Assembly: GCA_963920665.1 (NCBI GenBank)
Contig: OY987266.1
Span: 8,623,001 to 8,687,000 of the forward strand
Length of the DNA stretch: 64,000 bases
Source: Straminergon stramineum
Lineage: Eukaryota; Streptophyta; Bryopsida; Hypnales; Calliergonaceae
Reading direction: 5' to 3'
Made by a program: the position numbers and the translations under genes. Below are positions 45,435-59,444 of the stretch, in pieces. Positions within the stretch are counted from its first letter, which is position 1, and the number at the start of each line of letters is the position of its first letter. The notes beneath the pieces are model-generated. The model was not told the origin of the DNA. It made no database searches and was given only the letters and a program-made list of their open reading frames with translations.

Positions 45435-48400
45435 ATACATTTATTGGTCACTAAAGCAGATTGAGCAGTATTGACATCAATTATGTGTTGATACTGTATC
45501 AAGATCACAATTGCTCAATCTTTCTCATTTCATCATAGTTTTTGCTATTTCATTGTTTAAAAGTAAATTTTGATAAGACGTTGCTAACATATTCTAAAAG
45601 TATTGGTAGAGGTGGTCGTATAATAAAGCCTATAAGGTAAATCAGCCCACGACAGGCAAACTGCCTAATGCAGTCACCTATAAAACCACCCATTAGAGTT
45701 TTACATCAACCCATGGCAGATTTTTTCTGATAAATGAGATTAGGACTACATTAGGCTGATTTGTGGCCATAATCTTGTCTTGGGAGATGGTCATGGAGTT
45801 ATTAGTCACTGTCATAGGGCACTTACACCATTCAAGTGTAAATTGATCATAAAAAGTTATTTTTTTATTCATTCATGTCATGGCCATGTTAGGAAATATT
45901 GTAGCCATGTTAGAAAATGTTGTAATTGCTTTAGGTAGTAAGATGATTATTATGGAAACCCTTTTTGTTGATTTGGGGTAGTCTACAGACTGTGTTGGGC
46001 CAATTGGGTTGTACACTTCAAAAATTCATAAAAAAATTCTTACTTTGTCCAAAAAATAAAATTTCAATTGCTTCCTTCAATTCTCACATATGTCTATGTA
46101 TGGGAAAAAATTTGAACCATTTTGCTAATGGCAACAATACAGACCGCTCATTCTACTTGTCATAGGCAAGTTTACCCTAATAGTTATATCAAACATGATT
46201 TTTACATGATATTTTCATTTATTATTTGGTGTACTAATGGTGAAATCTATTTACTATAAAATAATGAATACCTTTAAGAAGATCTCATAAATTTTGCACA
46301 TTTTGATAAGATACTCTAGACACAAGAGTGTAGATAAAGTTAATGGCAAAATTTTAACTAAGGAAAGGTCATCTTGGTACCCATGTGTGCTTAAACCATA
46401 TGCAATGAAGTTGTTGAGGTCTTATCTCTTTAATTTCTCAATTCATTTTTTGAAGGGAAGTTTGATTTGATATTAATTTGCATATGAAAGGCATAATATT
46501 CAATGTTTTAAATTGTCATTATTTGGTTCCAAAACACACTTAAATTCTAGTTGCTCTTGAATTATTATAATATTGTTAATTTTCTCAAAAAGAAAAATTT
46601 TAGAGGTTTCTAAATTTTCTATTATTAGGACATCTTATCATATTGACCTATGGGAGGCAACCTATTCTTAATCACTACCTCCTTTTGGCAATATAAAGTG
46701 TTCTCTTTTTTTGTAGGAGGAGATGGCAATGAATAATTATAGCTCAGCTCAATTCCCCATGCAATTGTATCACATTATGATTGTTTTACAACATTTTCAA
46801 TCCTTGGTGGATTTTGCAACCAACCCTTGTGGGAAACAAGAAGGTCTACATGACCAAAGTGGGAGGAATGGAATCTTCCGCTCAAAAATTTATAGTAATT
46901 ATGTTTTGAGAAATAAAAATCTAGAAAATTACGTAAACCTTCTTAACTCTATTTTTGCCCATTGGAAAATTCTCCCACCCAAGAAATTGGCCTCTAGATA
47001 TGTGTAACCACTTAAGTGCTTGGAAATGGGTTGCCTCCCTTACATTCAATCCTAACAAACTAAAACTTTGTCATATTGTTTACATATACTATTTAATGGA
47101 AAACTTAGATATGTATTAAGTTGTGAACATATATTAGATTGCATTTGGAAATTCATTTGTCACCTGGTTTGTGTAATTACAAAAAGTTGAGTGCATTGAA
47201 TTCGTAATATACATCATTCCTAAATAAGTCACTATTCACCTTCTAGAAGATTCTTCATTGTGCATAAAGATACTTTTTTAGCACCTATATATATTTTTCA
47301 TAATGTCCAAATCATTTGATACCTCCACCTATTGCCTCCTCTACTATCATACCTTTTAGATAGAATTGGCAAAAAATCTAAATTTAGATGTCAAATTTTG
47401 AAAGAATACATGTCTCTTAAAAACAATGTGCATAAAATGAAGTCTTAGTTATGAAATATTTGAAATTTCAACATTTATTGGACCTAGATTTTATAGAAGA
47501 AGAAATGAATGTACCAATATTACCTTCACTTATAATATTCTATTCATCATCTTCATAGCTCTTCCATACTAAGAGTTATACTTAACAAAACATTCCAATT
47601 CAACAATGTGGTATTCAAAATACCATTGAAGGCCCAAGAATATAGGCTCAAAGTAAGAAATCATCTTTCAAGTGAGCGAGTGAGGGTAGGCTACATCATT
47701 TATTGAAGGAACATGTTTTCCTAGATACATGGATCTTTAAGTTGACTATGAATCCCTATGGATTGCAAAATGTGTCCAACAAATGACTTTCTAGGTTACT
47801 ATGAGAACAAAGAATATACTTCTTCATACAAGAATAATTTCTTGCTAACTACTTATCACCATTCCTTGCCATTCTAGAATTAGTAGTAAAGATGACAAGG
47901 ACTAAAGTGTCTAATGAATGAACTTTGGAGATTGAAAATATAGAAACCAAAAATACACCTATTCATTCAAGAATCTAACAATTTTTGGCTACATATCTTG
48001 ATGACAAGGCCAAGTCCTTTTACAATTGAATGGAACTTTTTTAAGGTAGAAGTACCTTATTGTAACAACTATAGTTCTTAGACACCTAAAAAATAGTCTT
48101 GAATTATCACTTCCATGATTCAAAACCATGACAACTTTTCAAAAACAACCAAAACGAGATGAGGAGTTTTTTGGAGCAACTAACGAACATGGAGACATTC
48201 CATGCTTCAAGGGGCTCCATTTAAGGTGAACATCAACAAACAAAATTTGGTCATTCCAACTTTGAGGCAATAGAACCATAAGAAGTGACATTTTTAGGTG
48301 TTGGTAAATAAAGGCACCAAAATTTGTTTCCTTCCGTTTACCACGACCTATGAGATGGCCTGAAAGGATCATACTATGTCCTCCAAACCCACTACAATTT

Positions 48401-48945
48401 CTTAAGAGGGAATTGAAAAGTTTCTTTGAGACAACCAATGAGAGTTATAACATACTTTAATTCAATAGTGTCCAATAAAGGTGAGTCTAGTGGCATAAAT
48501 AGGTACTCTATACTTTTAACTGTAAAATTTCACAAAATATTACCCAATTATTGGAAAATTACAAGACAACTTAGGTTGGATTTCTCTTGAAGTTGCAAAC
48601 AAGTTCATAAAAAATTTAGGATTTGACCTTACGAGATGGTACAACTAGAAAAAGTGGTAATTGGAGGCATGACTACCTTACCTAATATTGGTAAGAGCAT
48701 CCACACCACAAGCTTGCCAGATAGGGGCACCAAGTGCGGTTCTAGCGTGCGGGTTTGAAGAGTTTGGCCTCATTGCTCCTCCTCTACCTTAGGGTAGACA
48801 CACCAAGCTAACCATTTAATTAAAGGGTAGTTTTTTTTTCTTAGAAATCTAGTTGTATATAATGTAAATTGTCAATGCATTGAATATATTGATTTTACCA
48901 TCATCCCCATAAAGTTCCAGTGGCATTCCCAATTAAATTTAAGTT
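45435..48945. other. AT-rich intergenic stretch
   Basis: No recognisable gene. Open frames at 46723-47007 (94 codons) and, on the minus strand, 48139-48438 (99 codons) have no family features and are probably chance frames or old repeat remains. Confidence 0.5.
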
Positions 48946-49110
48946 TTCACGTGAGAAGGGAAGCTCTTTATAAACACATGGGTGGTAGGAGATAGGCCAA
49001 CCCATCAATGGTTGAAGCTCCTACTAACTCTAATTTACATATCCCACATGGGTTGGCCTATCTCCTACCACCCCATGTGTTTATAAAGAGCTTCCCTTCT
49101 TACATGTGAA
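48946..49110. repeat. Long near-perfect hairpin upstream of the MFS gene
   Basis: The arms 48946-49005 and 49048-49110 are reverse complements over about 60 bp with three or four small differences. Landmarks are gggaagctctttataaacac and ggtaggagataggccaaccc. The spacer is 42 bases. It lies about 0.8 kb upstream of the MFS start codon. It may be a young foldback transposon or a source of small RNAs. Confidence 0.85.
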
Positions 49111-49315
49111 TTTTATTTCAGAAAATCTCATCATAGTCTTTTAAACTCAAGTAAAGGAAACTTTATTGTAGTGCAAAATGTAAATTTTTATGACGTCAGT
49201 AAAAGAAACTTCACTACATTATTAAAGAACATTGACCCCATTTGGGATCAGCTGGGTCCGTACCTCGAAGACCAGGACGGCATTCAATGCAAAATTCTTG
49301 GCGCGGAACGCTGAA

Positions 49316-49356
49316 ATTTCAAAAGGCCACACTACTTGACATTGGCCTTTTGAAAT
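49316..49356. promoter_or_regulatory. 14-bp perfect hairpin near the MFS gene 5' end
   Basis: The arms atttcaaaaggcca and tggccttttgaaat are separated by 13 bases, in the GC-richer region that probably contains the promoter of the MFS gene. Role unknown. Confidence 0.6.
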
Positions 49357-49870
49357 CTCAACGTGGACTGGGTTTTTTTTGGACTTGGCGCGCCTGCCGT
49401 GGGGAAGAAAAGCAGCCGAAACGCGCGCAGTGAGCGAGTTGAGTCTGTTCGGCGAGCTGGCGTACGGATGCTCAAAGGAATGTTCTGAAAGCTACCCGTG
49501 AGGCCAAGATTCTTTTGCAAAGAAACCGTGGTTCAAAGAATGATCCTCCAAATGCCCAAAAGTGGCTGAAAGAATTGCACGGCCTTCACCCAATTCCTGT
49601 GAAGAATCTGTCTCAGTTTCCGAGTCTTTCACTCTTTCAGAATTCAGATGGTGTTGGGGTGTTCTCCGATCCAAAGCGTTCTACAGGAACGACGCTAAGC
49701 TTACCTGAAGAACTGTACCAGTACTCCTATCGTAGAGCCTGGAACACTTGCCCGAGATATGGCATCTCCGTCGTTTTGATTCAACCCAGTTGCAGGACTT
49801 CAGCCCCAACTGGAAAAATTCATGGTAGTGTGAGAATCGATGATTGTGTGAAGAATAGGGCTTTGACACT

Positions 49871-52800
49871 ATGGATTCGGAGCTGCGGTGGGAGGGAGGG
49901 CGATGGGTGTACGCCGGGCAAATTCTCACTTGTGCGGGCGTCTTGTATTACCGATCTCTTGCTAATTCGAAAGTGGAGAAAGCTGCTCTTCGCTTGCCCG
50001 TCGCTTTCGTCGCTTTCCAGCGCATGTTTCTCGTCGTTTACTTTCTCGCATCAGGTTTGGGTTTCTGATCCTGTACTGAGCATCTTTGCATTCGAGCTTG
50101 TGGTGTAGCACCTGAGAGGATTTAGGGTTCAGGGTTTAGGGTTTTGTGAGTTGAGGGTTTAGAGTGAGGTGAAAGTAAAGATGGGGTGCATAAATTGACG
50201 CTGTAGGAGCTGTGGTTGTGTGGGGTGGAATATGATTCTGTCCGTGGATTTCATCAATAGACAGATGCAAATGGTGAAGAATGGATTTTGAATCATTTTT
50301 TTGCATACTTTTGGAATTGCTTGTGATTTCTGGCAGTCAGCGATGGTGTGTTCTAAATTTGAACCGTGGAGTGGAGAAAGAATAATGAAGAACTTGAGGA
50401 ATTTGGTTTTGCCCTTTCATGAACAAAATTCGAACTATGGAGTGAGCAAAGAATAATGAAGAACTGAAAAAACTAGATTTTGCTTCTTTGTGTGAACACA
50501 ATTTGGTCACTAAAGTTGCATAATGTGTCACAAACCGCCACATGATGAAAATAAGCCTCCTTTATGAAGAATGAGATTATTTTTTCAATAAATCTTACCC
50601 AATGAATCCAGAATGAGCATTGCTAGGCCCCACACTGGGAGATACATAACTGTGCCCTCGGGATGACGCTCATTTTCTCTTCAACTTCATTATGAGTCGA
50701 TTAATTGGTATGAAAAAGCTTGTTTGAGTGTACAGAATGGGCCTCACATGTTTTGGACCCCTTACCTTACTTGTGGGGACTGCAGTGGCTGATGCATTAC
50801 AGATTGTGTACAGCGAAACCTTGTACGAGAGCTATGGGTTGCGAAGAAAAGAGATCGCAACATTGTTTGCTGTTGGATATGGGAGCTCACTTTTCCTTGG
50901 CACCTTCATTGCAGCTTCTGCAGACTACATGTAAGATCCTTCGCGTTCTTGTGTAAAATTTTGCAGTCTCTACATTGTCAGAGTGAATTTTTATTGTAAG
51001 TTTGGTAAATTTATATTGCAAATGATACTGTTCACCTTTATTGTAAAATTTTTAGTCTCCACGTTGCTTTCAAATTGTCACATTCTGATTGCCACATTTT
51101 CCATGGAATGTGGAGCTAAGATAATGGTAGCAAGCAGCCTTCTTGTGGTCATGAATTCATCTCGGTCAACTTAAACTGTTACATATGATTGAGAGCAAAG
51201 AATTTCAGAAAATGATAGACCGAAATGGCAGAGAATGATTGGATGATCAAAGCTACTCCTGCATCACTGTTAATGGGTACCGTAAGTTCTGACATCTTCC
51301 AATTGCACATTTTCGTTGCTATGGTTGCACTCAATCGATCTAGGTCATGTGGCCGGGGAATTCGGTGGGGTTTTGAAGTTCTCGTGTGTTGAATTCATGT
51401 TCAGAGGTCGCAAACGAGCGTGCATGTTATTTGGGTTCTTTCAAGTGGTAGGATGCTTTGCCAAGCAGTTTCCCAACTTCCGAGTATTGTACTTTGCCCA
51501 TATCTCTTTGGGGATTGCGACTTCGCTTCTATATTCTTCCTTCGAGTCTTGGATGGTTGCAGAGCACGAAAAAGTGAGACTCTTCTTCTTGAACATGTTT
51601 GACTTTTCATTTTGCATTCTTCTGCATAGGTTTGAGGAAGTAGTGGTACCCTGTGTCCATTAGACCTGTATATCCTTCGCTGTTGTGTAAACATATACAT
51701 GAACTTGTGCAATCCGAGTCACAACGAAGACTTTCTGTCTCAGATTTCCGTTGAGTCTAAGAGATGAGGAATTAACCAGCATGTAATTATGTGTGCGCAG
51801 ATGGGCTTCAGACAAGAATGGCTGAGCGAAACTTTCTGGTTGATGGCCTTTAGTACCGGAATTGTCGCAACAGGTAGTGCTTTCCATATTACTTTGAGGT
51901 CACCTTTAAATATTTCACGATTTCTTTCTTTTGGGTACTTAGCAACCGCCACTGCAGTATGTTGTGCTTTGATACTTAAGTAAGGCAAAAATACTACTTA
52001 CTTAGTACTTTGATTATACTTTCATTGTCAAATCAATTTAGAAGCATTCAACTTTGAAACGTCACCAAAAATATAACTCATAAATTTAGTACATGGATGT
52101 TAGTTGATAGGCTAAAGCTGTAAGGTTATCAACATGGCATGTAAAATTTATTAGCTAATGTGTTCCAGGTCTTTAAATTTCCTATATATAATCATTTTAG
52201 GAACAAAGAGGAAATATGAACATACTTGTGGTTTTGGATTTTCCAATTGAAGAGAGTATGCATTGTTGCTGTAAATTGCACTAGCAGAGAGCCCACTCGT
52301 TCCTAAGTCTAGCAATATGCCTTCAAGGAAACTTCTAATTGGATAAAAGTAGTGGTAGAATGTGATGATGAGACATATATCATGTCCTACTCCGCCTTTT
52401 GGGGTTAATAGTGGCCATAATCATCTTCTCATTTACTGAGTAATAAGGATGTTACCACTCTGACAGGTAGTGGCGCGTTAGCCAATGTTGTTGCAAATTG
52501 GCAAGGCTCCATCGGGCCTTCTCCATTGATTTCAGCAACAGTGACCTCTGTTTTTACTGTCATAGTCATCAAAAATTCGTTTACCGAAAACGTGGGAACA
52601 CCTTCCAATTTGTGGCGCCCATTGTATAATGCACTGCAGTCTCTGAGCGGTGTGTGCAATTCCTCATCCTCATTTTTAGTGGAGGTAGTCCAAGAATGAA
52701 ATATCTGTCTTGCTTTTGGTTGTGCCATGTCATTAGTTAATACCAGCTTGTGTGCAACTAATTATTATTAATGAATTGCATGCCATTAATTCGAATCATT

Positions 52801-54853
52801 TTCTAGTCAACTTGTACTTTGTAGACTTCCAAAAATATTGGAAATCTTTCCACCTACATACACAAACTACAGGACGACCTCCACGCAAGGGCCTCGTTAC
52901 TTTTGCTGTGATGTTCAGAAATGATTTGTGATTTCAAGCAAATGCACTTCCGTTTTTTCTGTGGGATTTATAGACCCTTTGTTTCTCAGTTGCGATGTAT
53001 GTGTATGCAGATAAGAAGGTGCTTCTTTTGGGATGGACTCAAGCGTGCTTTGACTTCTCAATCATCGTCTTTTGGTTCTTATGGACGCCCACTTTGGTGG
53101 TTAGTGTGATTTTCTCCCAAGCCAATAGTTTCCCGCTGCTCATAGATCCACTGTTACTGAAATTATGTACTAGAGTTTCGTTCTCAATAGAATTTCCAAG
53201 TCTGAATCTCGCTGACTTAAGGGCTTCCATAATTTCTTTGGTTTTACATTTCAGCTGATAATGTGAAGAATTCGCCAATGCTTGTATAGAGGACTATTTT
53301 ACTTTCAAGGTTTTTATTAAACTTTTAGCTCATATGGCTAAAAACTAAATTGCTAGAAAAATCAAATTTTACACTGGAGTATCCAGATTTCTTGTAGTTG
53401 CGGGAAAAGAAAGGTAGTAATGCTGCTAAATGTAGTCAGTTTGGGGAACATTGATTACCCTTCTTGTTTTGTTTAACCTTGAATCATTTTTTATGGCATT
53501 CCTGGTTGGCAGGCAGATGGTCGAGAAGTGCACCGTGGTGTGGTTTTTACAAGATTGATGGCATCTATGATGCTGGGCACAACAATTGCTGCATGCTTGC
53601 TTCAGGGCCCCTATTATCTTCGACCTGAAAGCTTTCTTCCAAGCGTTCTCCTTGTGGGAGGTCTCTCTCTGTTCTTGCCAGCGTATGACCATCAGGTGTG
53701 TACTTCTCTATCATTACATTGTTGAAAATTTTGTAAGAAAAAGTCCTGCTGCGAACTGTGATTACAGGATTGTGCGGGGTTCGGATTGAAAATGGAATGG
53801 ATGATTGCAACTCATTATAGTTATTCTTGCATTCAACACTATTTCAGATTTGTGATAGCACCACCATAAAAGGCTTGCCAGCACCTATTCACAGCATTCG
53901 GTCATTTCCAATTTTTCTCTGAAACAAGATCAACACCCCCACTATGGAAGAGTTTAGGGATAACTCGATTGTGTTGAAATGTCTGTGCAGGAGCTCATAG
54001 TGCTTCTGTGGTGCTTTTGTGTGTTCCATATCTGTGTTGGCATTGCATTGCCCTCTCTGACTCGCCTTCGCAGCATGTGCGTACGATCCTACTTGTTATA
54101 TGTAAATCTTGCACTGATAATTCTATTTTATGTCGACAACGTGATGGTAATTGAGGTTTTTTGTTCTATGACCAATTCTGTCCTTGTGATGTCCAATTTG
54201 TTAAACTGGGAATCTTGGTTTCCTTCAATCTTGTAGGTACATCCCAAATGACCGGCGAGCTGCAGTTCTGAGCATTTATCGTGTTCCTGTAAATGTTGCG
54301 GTTTTATTCGTTATGATTAAGGTACGGTACTGTGGTGTTGGTGACTGGAGCTGGAATATGTTTTATCCTCATTAGCACAATTCGGATTCTATTTAGTTAT
54401 CTTTCACTCTCTATTAGAATTCCATCTTCAAGTTGAAGTGGGTCATCATGACAGAATCCCTCTTTGATCTATTTGTTTTCACTTACCTAATAAGGGACCC
54501 AAAACCATGTGTTGAATTTGGATGTATACTTGAATAGTGTGTTTCTAAAGTTTATCTTTTGGGCATTTCAGGGAGGCTTATGGCAGAAATTGGATAACAG
54601 CACCATCTTTGGAGCAGCTATTGTAGGGCTCCTGTCCGGGGCAGGATGTATACATTACATAGAGAAGACACGTAGATTGACACAGGGTGAGTGATTACAA
54701 TCATAGTCTATATGCTTTTCCTGATCACAGTTCTATATATTTTTCAATTATCTGTAATCTTTCCGACCTTGTCCCCTGTCTTCATTTCTATCTTGACACT
54801 TCTAACATTTCTATCCATGTTTTGCAGAAATTCCCCTTGCTGAAAGACCATGA
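49871..54853 (+). CDS. MFS_5 family transporter (molybdate-anion-transporter-like)
   Basis: Eleven exons join in phase to 445 aa: 49871-50054, 50786-50930, 51405-51573, 51801-51873, 52467-52649, 53011-53099, 53513-53695, 53991-54076, 54237-54321, 54572-54686, 54828-54853. An N-terminal helix precedes FQRMFLVVYFLAS and VGYGSSLFLGTFIAASADYI. The MFS loop motif GRKRA follows at about 111. Then come FESWMVAEHEKMGF, EWLSETFWLM, FWFLWTPTLV and SMYIPNDRRAAVLSIYR. These fit the eukaryotic MFS_5 group (MFSD5/MOT2). Some members move molybdate; substrate here is not shown by sequence. The exon 2 start was set at 50786, because only that acceptor keeps phase and family alignment. The tail is short (EIPLAERP). 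Confidence 0.88.
50121..50145 (+). repeat. Telomere-like TTTAGGG cluster in MFS intron 1
   Basis: Two clear TTTAGGG units and one degenerate unit within 25 bases, at the start of intron 1 (50055-50785). Interstitial short telomere motifs near plant gene starts are usually telo-boxes rather than old chromosome ends. Confidence 0.7.
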
Positions 54854-57400
54854 AAAAATGTTGTTAAGTCGATCATCTATAGATATGGACGGGTCATAAT
54901 TTCACACTCAGTTTTATTAGCAAAATTTTGCTTGTCTCCAAAGTGGATTGGCACATTCAACTACGCAAGATTGCATCTGATCAACATTGGAACGACGCGT
55001 TGGGATTTGCAGAAGATAGCAGAGTGCGCCACAAACAGGGTGACCTCTCGAAGTCTTAGGTATGGTCTATCCCATTAGCAAGGCCAGAATAAGGTAGACG
55101 ATACTATTTGCGTCACTTGAATCATTTTAACATATATAGGAGTGAGTTTTGGGTTATGTATAGAGTTGTGGAGAGATCTTCGGGCACAAGAGCCAAATCT
55201 GTTGAAATCAAAATTTTATCACTATGTATGAATTTCGTACGCACTTTCAAAGTGGGAGGTGGTATAAGTGTCGCTATAAGTGTCGACAGATAACCCCATT
55301 TCCATTCGAAGATCAGTGGCCATAAACATTTAGCCAAGTCTTGCCTACAGCTCTCATGCTAATAAGTCCAAGCAAGTGCTTGAATAGATGAGTTGTTGGT
55401 AACAGGGTTGAGTATTGATGAGAGGATCAGGTCCGTAACGGTTTTACTATCCTCTTACCTTACTCTACCTTACCAGTTGACAGTTGACATTGCTCATTAT
55501 CAATTTTTTCAGTTGAGATGGTTGTCATTGTTCGGTTTAACGGATCTTGAAATATTCGTTTAATTAGTATCAGCATTCGAATTGGTTTCTATCAGGTCAG
55601 TTTCTTCTTACTGTATACAGTTTCGGGTGTTCAATTTCAGGTTTATTGAGAATGTGCTCTAATTAATGACAGTTGCTCACAGAATTACTGCATTTTCAAT
55701 GGAATGGTTCTCTTGACTCTTGAACCCCTGTACTCCCTGTAGATGTCGTGCAATGAATGTGAAATTGTCAAATCAGTACAGACAGCTATCCTGGCCTGCA
55801 ATGATTGCGTATCTAATTAGGTTCGTTGCCACCAACCTCTCGTGCACACTATCCAGGTACAGAGGCCCTCCAAATTATTCAAGTTTTTTATTCAACTTTT
55901 GGTAAAAGGAACCTCCAATCTTCAATGGTGCCAGAGGGTGATGCAGATTGCAGAGAATGAACTATTGAAGTGATACGTGGCGACGCAAACTGCAAAGAGT
56001 TGAAATGAAAAAAATGATGATTTTTCTTGTATGACCAGAAAAATCATAGATTACTTGAGATCTTGACATAGATTACTATGGAATTGTGTGGGAAAAAATC
56101 AAAAATGTTAATTGCATGGATTCAGAGATGTTGGTGTTCCACGTGAAAAAAAGGTGTGATGTTGCACATTGCTAAGTAGGTTTTGCAAACTTTGATTCCT
56201 CTTTAAGTCAGTTTTTTGTGCTATGGAAAGTTGAGGTTTAAATCCATTTCCATGAACCAACTTTTAAAGAAAATTGATAGATGTAGTGTTTTTTTAAAAC
56301 ATTCTAAATAAGTGGAGGTGCAAAAGTTGCCAATAGACTTGCTTGTAGGATATACTAATAGGATAAACAAGAGAACCATTTGAGTATATTAGCATTACAA
56401 AGCCTACCTCTAAAGTGGCATTCACTACATATCCTAACTAAAAGTCTTTTGTGACCATCTTTACTTGTTTGTTAGATTATAATCACCATGAAATCATTCT
56501 TTACACATATCTTTAATGTTGAATGTTGGAATTTTTTTTTAAAAACTTCTCATTGTTTTGTGATAATTGACAATGAATATGTCCCTTATCACTTTTCACC
56601 CTTGAAAAAGAGTATCACCAATACCCCAAGAAAGTAGGAAAGTGCTAGAACAATGAAAGATTGATTGATTTCTTTTTCCCGAAAGAGAATTTTTTGATAT
56701 TTTTGTGGAACTTCATTCATGAAGTATATTTTACACTACTAGGAAGGTTGCACTAGAGCACCAAGCTCTAAAATTGTAGTTTGGTGCTCTAGGATACCTT
56801 TTCCACTAGTTTTAGGACTTTAATATTCACTTTGTATTTACAATTCTATTGAAAAAATGTAGTTTCATTGACTTGAAAGGTAATAATTGGTACAAATCAA
56901 GGTAGTAGATTATATTCTTGAATAAAGATATGTAATTCTAATGCGCTCTCTATCTTGTGGCCTTTGATGTCAGAACATGAACAAATAGATTCTAACAATG
57001 ATATGTTGGTTTGATTTAAAAAATCAGAAGTTTATTCTCCCTTCGTCCCTTAAGGCAATGCAAATAATTCTTTTATGCTTTGAAGTTCATATTGTAAAAT
57101 ATATTATACTTGAGTATTGTCTTGTCCAAATAACCTTTCATTAATCTAGGCCAAATCATGCTTGAATCTTCAAAAATAAACCTTCCATTATGACAAATTT
57201 GATGAAATAGTAATAAGATCTATATTTGTATAAAGATATAAACAAAAATTTACAAAATTCAAGACAAGAAGGGAACATTTACCATGAATGAAGTTGCATA
57301 TAAATAATTGGATGAAAATACCCATTTTCTCAATATGAAACAAAATAATTTGACCATTCATAAGCCATTTGGGGAGCCCTCATGAGGTAGGGAGATTCAA
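54854..57400. other. MFS 3' flank and gene-free DNA
   Basis: Apart from the family I repeat, nothing recognisable was seen. AT content rises beyond about 56000. Confidence 0.5.
55157..55345 (+). repeat. Dispersed repeat family I, third copy
   Basis: Contains atcttcgggcacaagagcc, gttgaaatcaaaattttatc, tttcaaagtgggaggt and ggccataaacatttagccaa, matching the CCA-gene intron copies. It lies about 300 bp downstream of the MFS stop codon. Confidence 0.65.
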
Positions 57401-57404
57401 GCAA

Positions 57405-57620
57405 ACCAAAATAACATTATTAACCAACACTTAGGGGGAGGCATTTGTTCCCCTAAAAGCTAGAGCCTCACCATTTTCCCAATTAGCTAATGACTTTAGC
57501 ATTGTAACTTTCCAACTAGCCAATGACTCTTTGGAGATTAAACAAAATTCACACCTAGGTCTTCAAGGAGGGATTCTCCTAATCTCCACAGTTTACGCTC
57601 ATTAACATTGTTAAGAACAA
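57405..57620 (+). repeat. Dispersed repeat family H, copy 2
   Basis: Matches 33228-33470 in order: aataacattattaaccaac, ttgtaactttcc, agccaatgactc, ggagggatt and attaacattgtt. Diverged, non-coding. Confidence 0.55.
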
Positions 57621-57629
57621 TGCATAAGG

Positions 57630-57886
57630 TACACTAAATGGTAAAATTAGGTTGCCAAAATTATTAGATTGCCTAACCTCAAGAAAATTCATTTATAAAC
57701 CTTCCAAGTAAAGAGATATTTCTACAAATATTTCCATTTGTATACAAAGAGGTTGATGATTCCCAATTACTACAATACCTTATTCAAAAGTAGTGCATTC
57801 ACTTGTACAATAAAAGTAAATATTTACATAGTGTCGAATGTGAATAAATTAGTGTGGGGCAATCTAATTTCTCTATATGTTGTGTA
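57630..57886. mobile_element. MITE related to the pair at 22445-22919
   Basis: Left end tacactaaatggtaaaatta plus ggttgcc; the right end has ggcaatctaatttctctat plus a degenerate tail. The interior shares aatatttccatttgtataca with the 22.7-kb copy. The ends are decayed compared with the 27-bp perfect arms at 22445. Confidence 0.65.
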
Positions 57887-58888
57887 GAGCAAATAATGCA
57901 TAAGTTAGGTTGTTATAAAATCAACTAATTTACAAGAGGACCCAACCAGTTCTGACAAAATTCCAAGAGAGTGTATCACTCTTGAATGCCAATTTATGAG
58001 TAGGTAGGAGGCTCTAAAAGTAAATGGGCATTGAGAATCGCCCATGTAGACTTGCTTAAAATGGACATGAGATGGTCATTAAATGAACCTTCTATAGTCA
58101 TTGAATGGATTGATAAAAAAATATTATTTACTACAAGAGCCAATCATTCTCTTTGCTTTCCCCATGTCTTTCTAAAGTTGCAAGTGAATAGTTTATGGAA
58201 GACCTAGGGTCATAAATAGGGACCCATGACTCATCTTGTTTGAAGATGAATAAGTAAACCGAAAATGCTTCAAAAAATACGAAATCAGAATCTATTTCTC
58301 TTTGTCTAAAAAAATAAGCTAAAAATATTTCCATACAAGGAAATACATGATAAAGGCAGACCAGCCCTTAGATGGACGGTTTATGAGCCTCCTACCTTAT
58401 TGAACACGTGTAGTTTATTTTGGGGATTGAACTTCAATAATAAGATATCTTTTTTCTTTTTCTTTTTTGACACAAATGAAACGGAATTTAAAAAATAAGA
58501 TATCTTTGGACAATGTCAGATTGGCATTCTCTAATGAATGCAACCAAAACAATTTGACAGAATAGAGTCGTGGTGGCACCTACTTTAGAATGTGAAGTTC
58601 TTAAAGAGCATTAATTTCTTAAAGAGAAAGTCCAACTGAAGCTTATAATGGGTGCTGGTGCAAGATAAATTTATCCAGTTTGCCACTTGTCAGTTCGTGG
58701 GATGTGCAACTCGTTTATTTGGATACCAAATACAGCCACAAAGGGGTTTTTTTAATAAAAAAATAAAAATACAGCCAGAAATCTACGTGCTTGACTTCCT
58801 TATTCAAATTCCGTTGACTACTAGACATACAATGAAAAATCTTCAGTCAAAAACAGAAAATGTAAATCAATAATACAATACTCCGGCA

Positions 58889-59384
58889 TATAGTAACTAC
58901 ACCTAAAAGTGCATGAATAAGCTCCGTGGCATGATCAATATGCTTTACAAAATGAAACAACAATTTATGCACATTAGTTAAGGACTATGAATTGAAATGC
59001 AAGTGGTTACATATTTTTTGGACACATTGTGAATTAGTTACAAATTTTCAAAGATGCAAGGTGTAGGGGTGCTCAAAAAGTCATTCAAGTGATGCCGAAA
59101 TGCATTTGATACACATCACGAAATTGCACTACTAGTATTGAAACATGACATAAAGAAGAAGTTTAAACAATAGAAAGTTTACCAAAAATCGACCCCTTGT
59201 GAGGTAGCCACCTCCACAATGTTGTAAGTAGAGTTGCACACTTTTCAAAATGGCCCTTAACTACACTTTACAATTGTCCTCATAAATCTCACCATTTTCA
59301 ATATCCTCCTTGTTGCATTTCCCTTCAAAAATAAGGGTTGATTTTGAGGATTGCTCTATTTTAGGTGTAGTTGCCTTACTATAC
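58889..59384. mobile_element. About 496-bp MITE with tatagtaa..ctacacctaaaa ends
   Basis: Left end tatagtaactacacctaaaa; the right end reverse complements to tatagtaaggcaactacacc, continuing taaaa. Similar left ends occur at 30844, 30901 and 62203. The interior has a fragment of family G near 59010-59060. No coding capacity. Confidence 0.65.
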
Positions 59385-59444
59385 ATGTATATTTTAGAGA
59401 GGAGAAACTCTACGTTTTATTGTAAATAAATAAATATTTTTTAC

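Noticed and set aside
46723..47007. 94-codon open frame in AT-rich DNA
   Set aside because: No motif or conserved segment recognised, and no nearby splice partners.
49515..50108. 197-codon plus-strand frame over the MFS first exon
   Set aside because: It is in a different frame from the MFS exon, which has family support and in-phase splicing. Its first part is probably 5' untranslated region.
50121..50145. Old telomere or chromosome-fusion scar
   Set aside because: Only two to three units, placed right after a first exon as expected for telo-box motifs.
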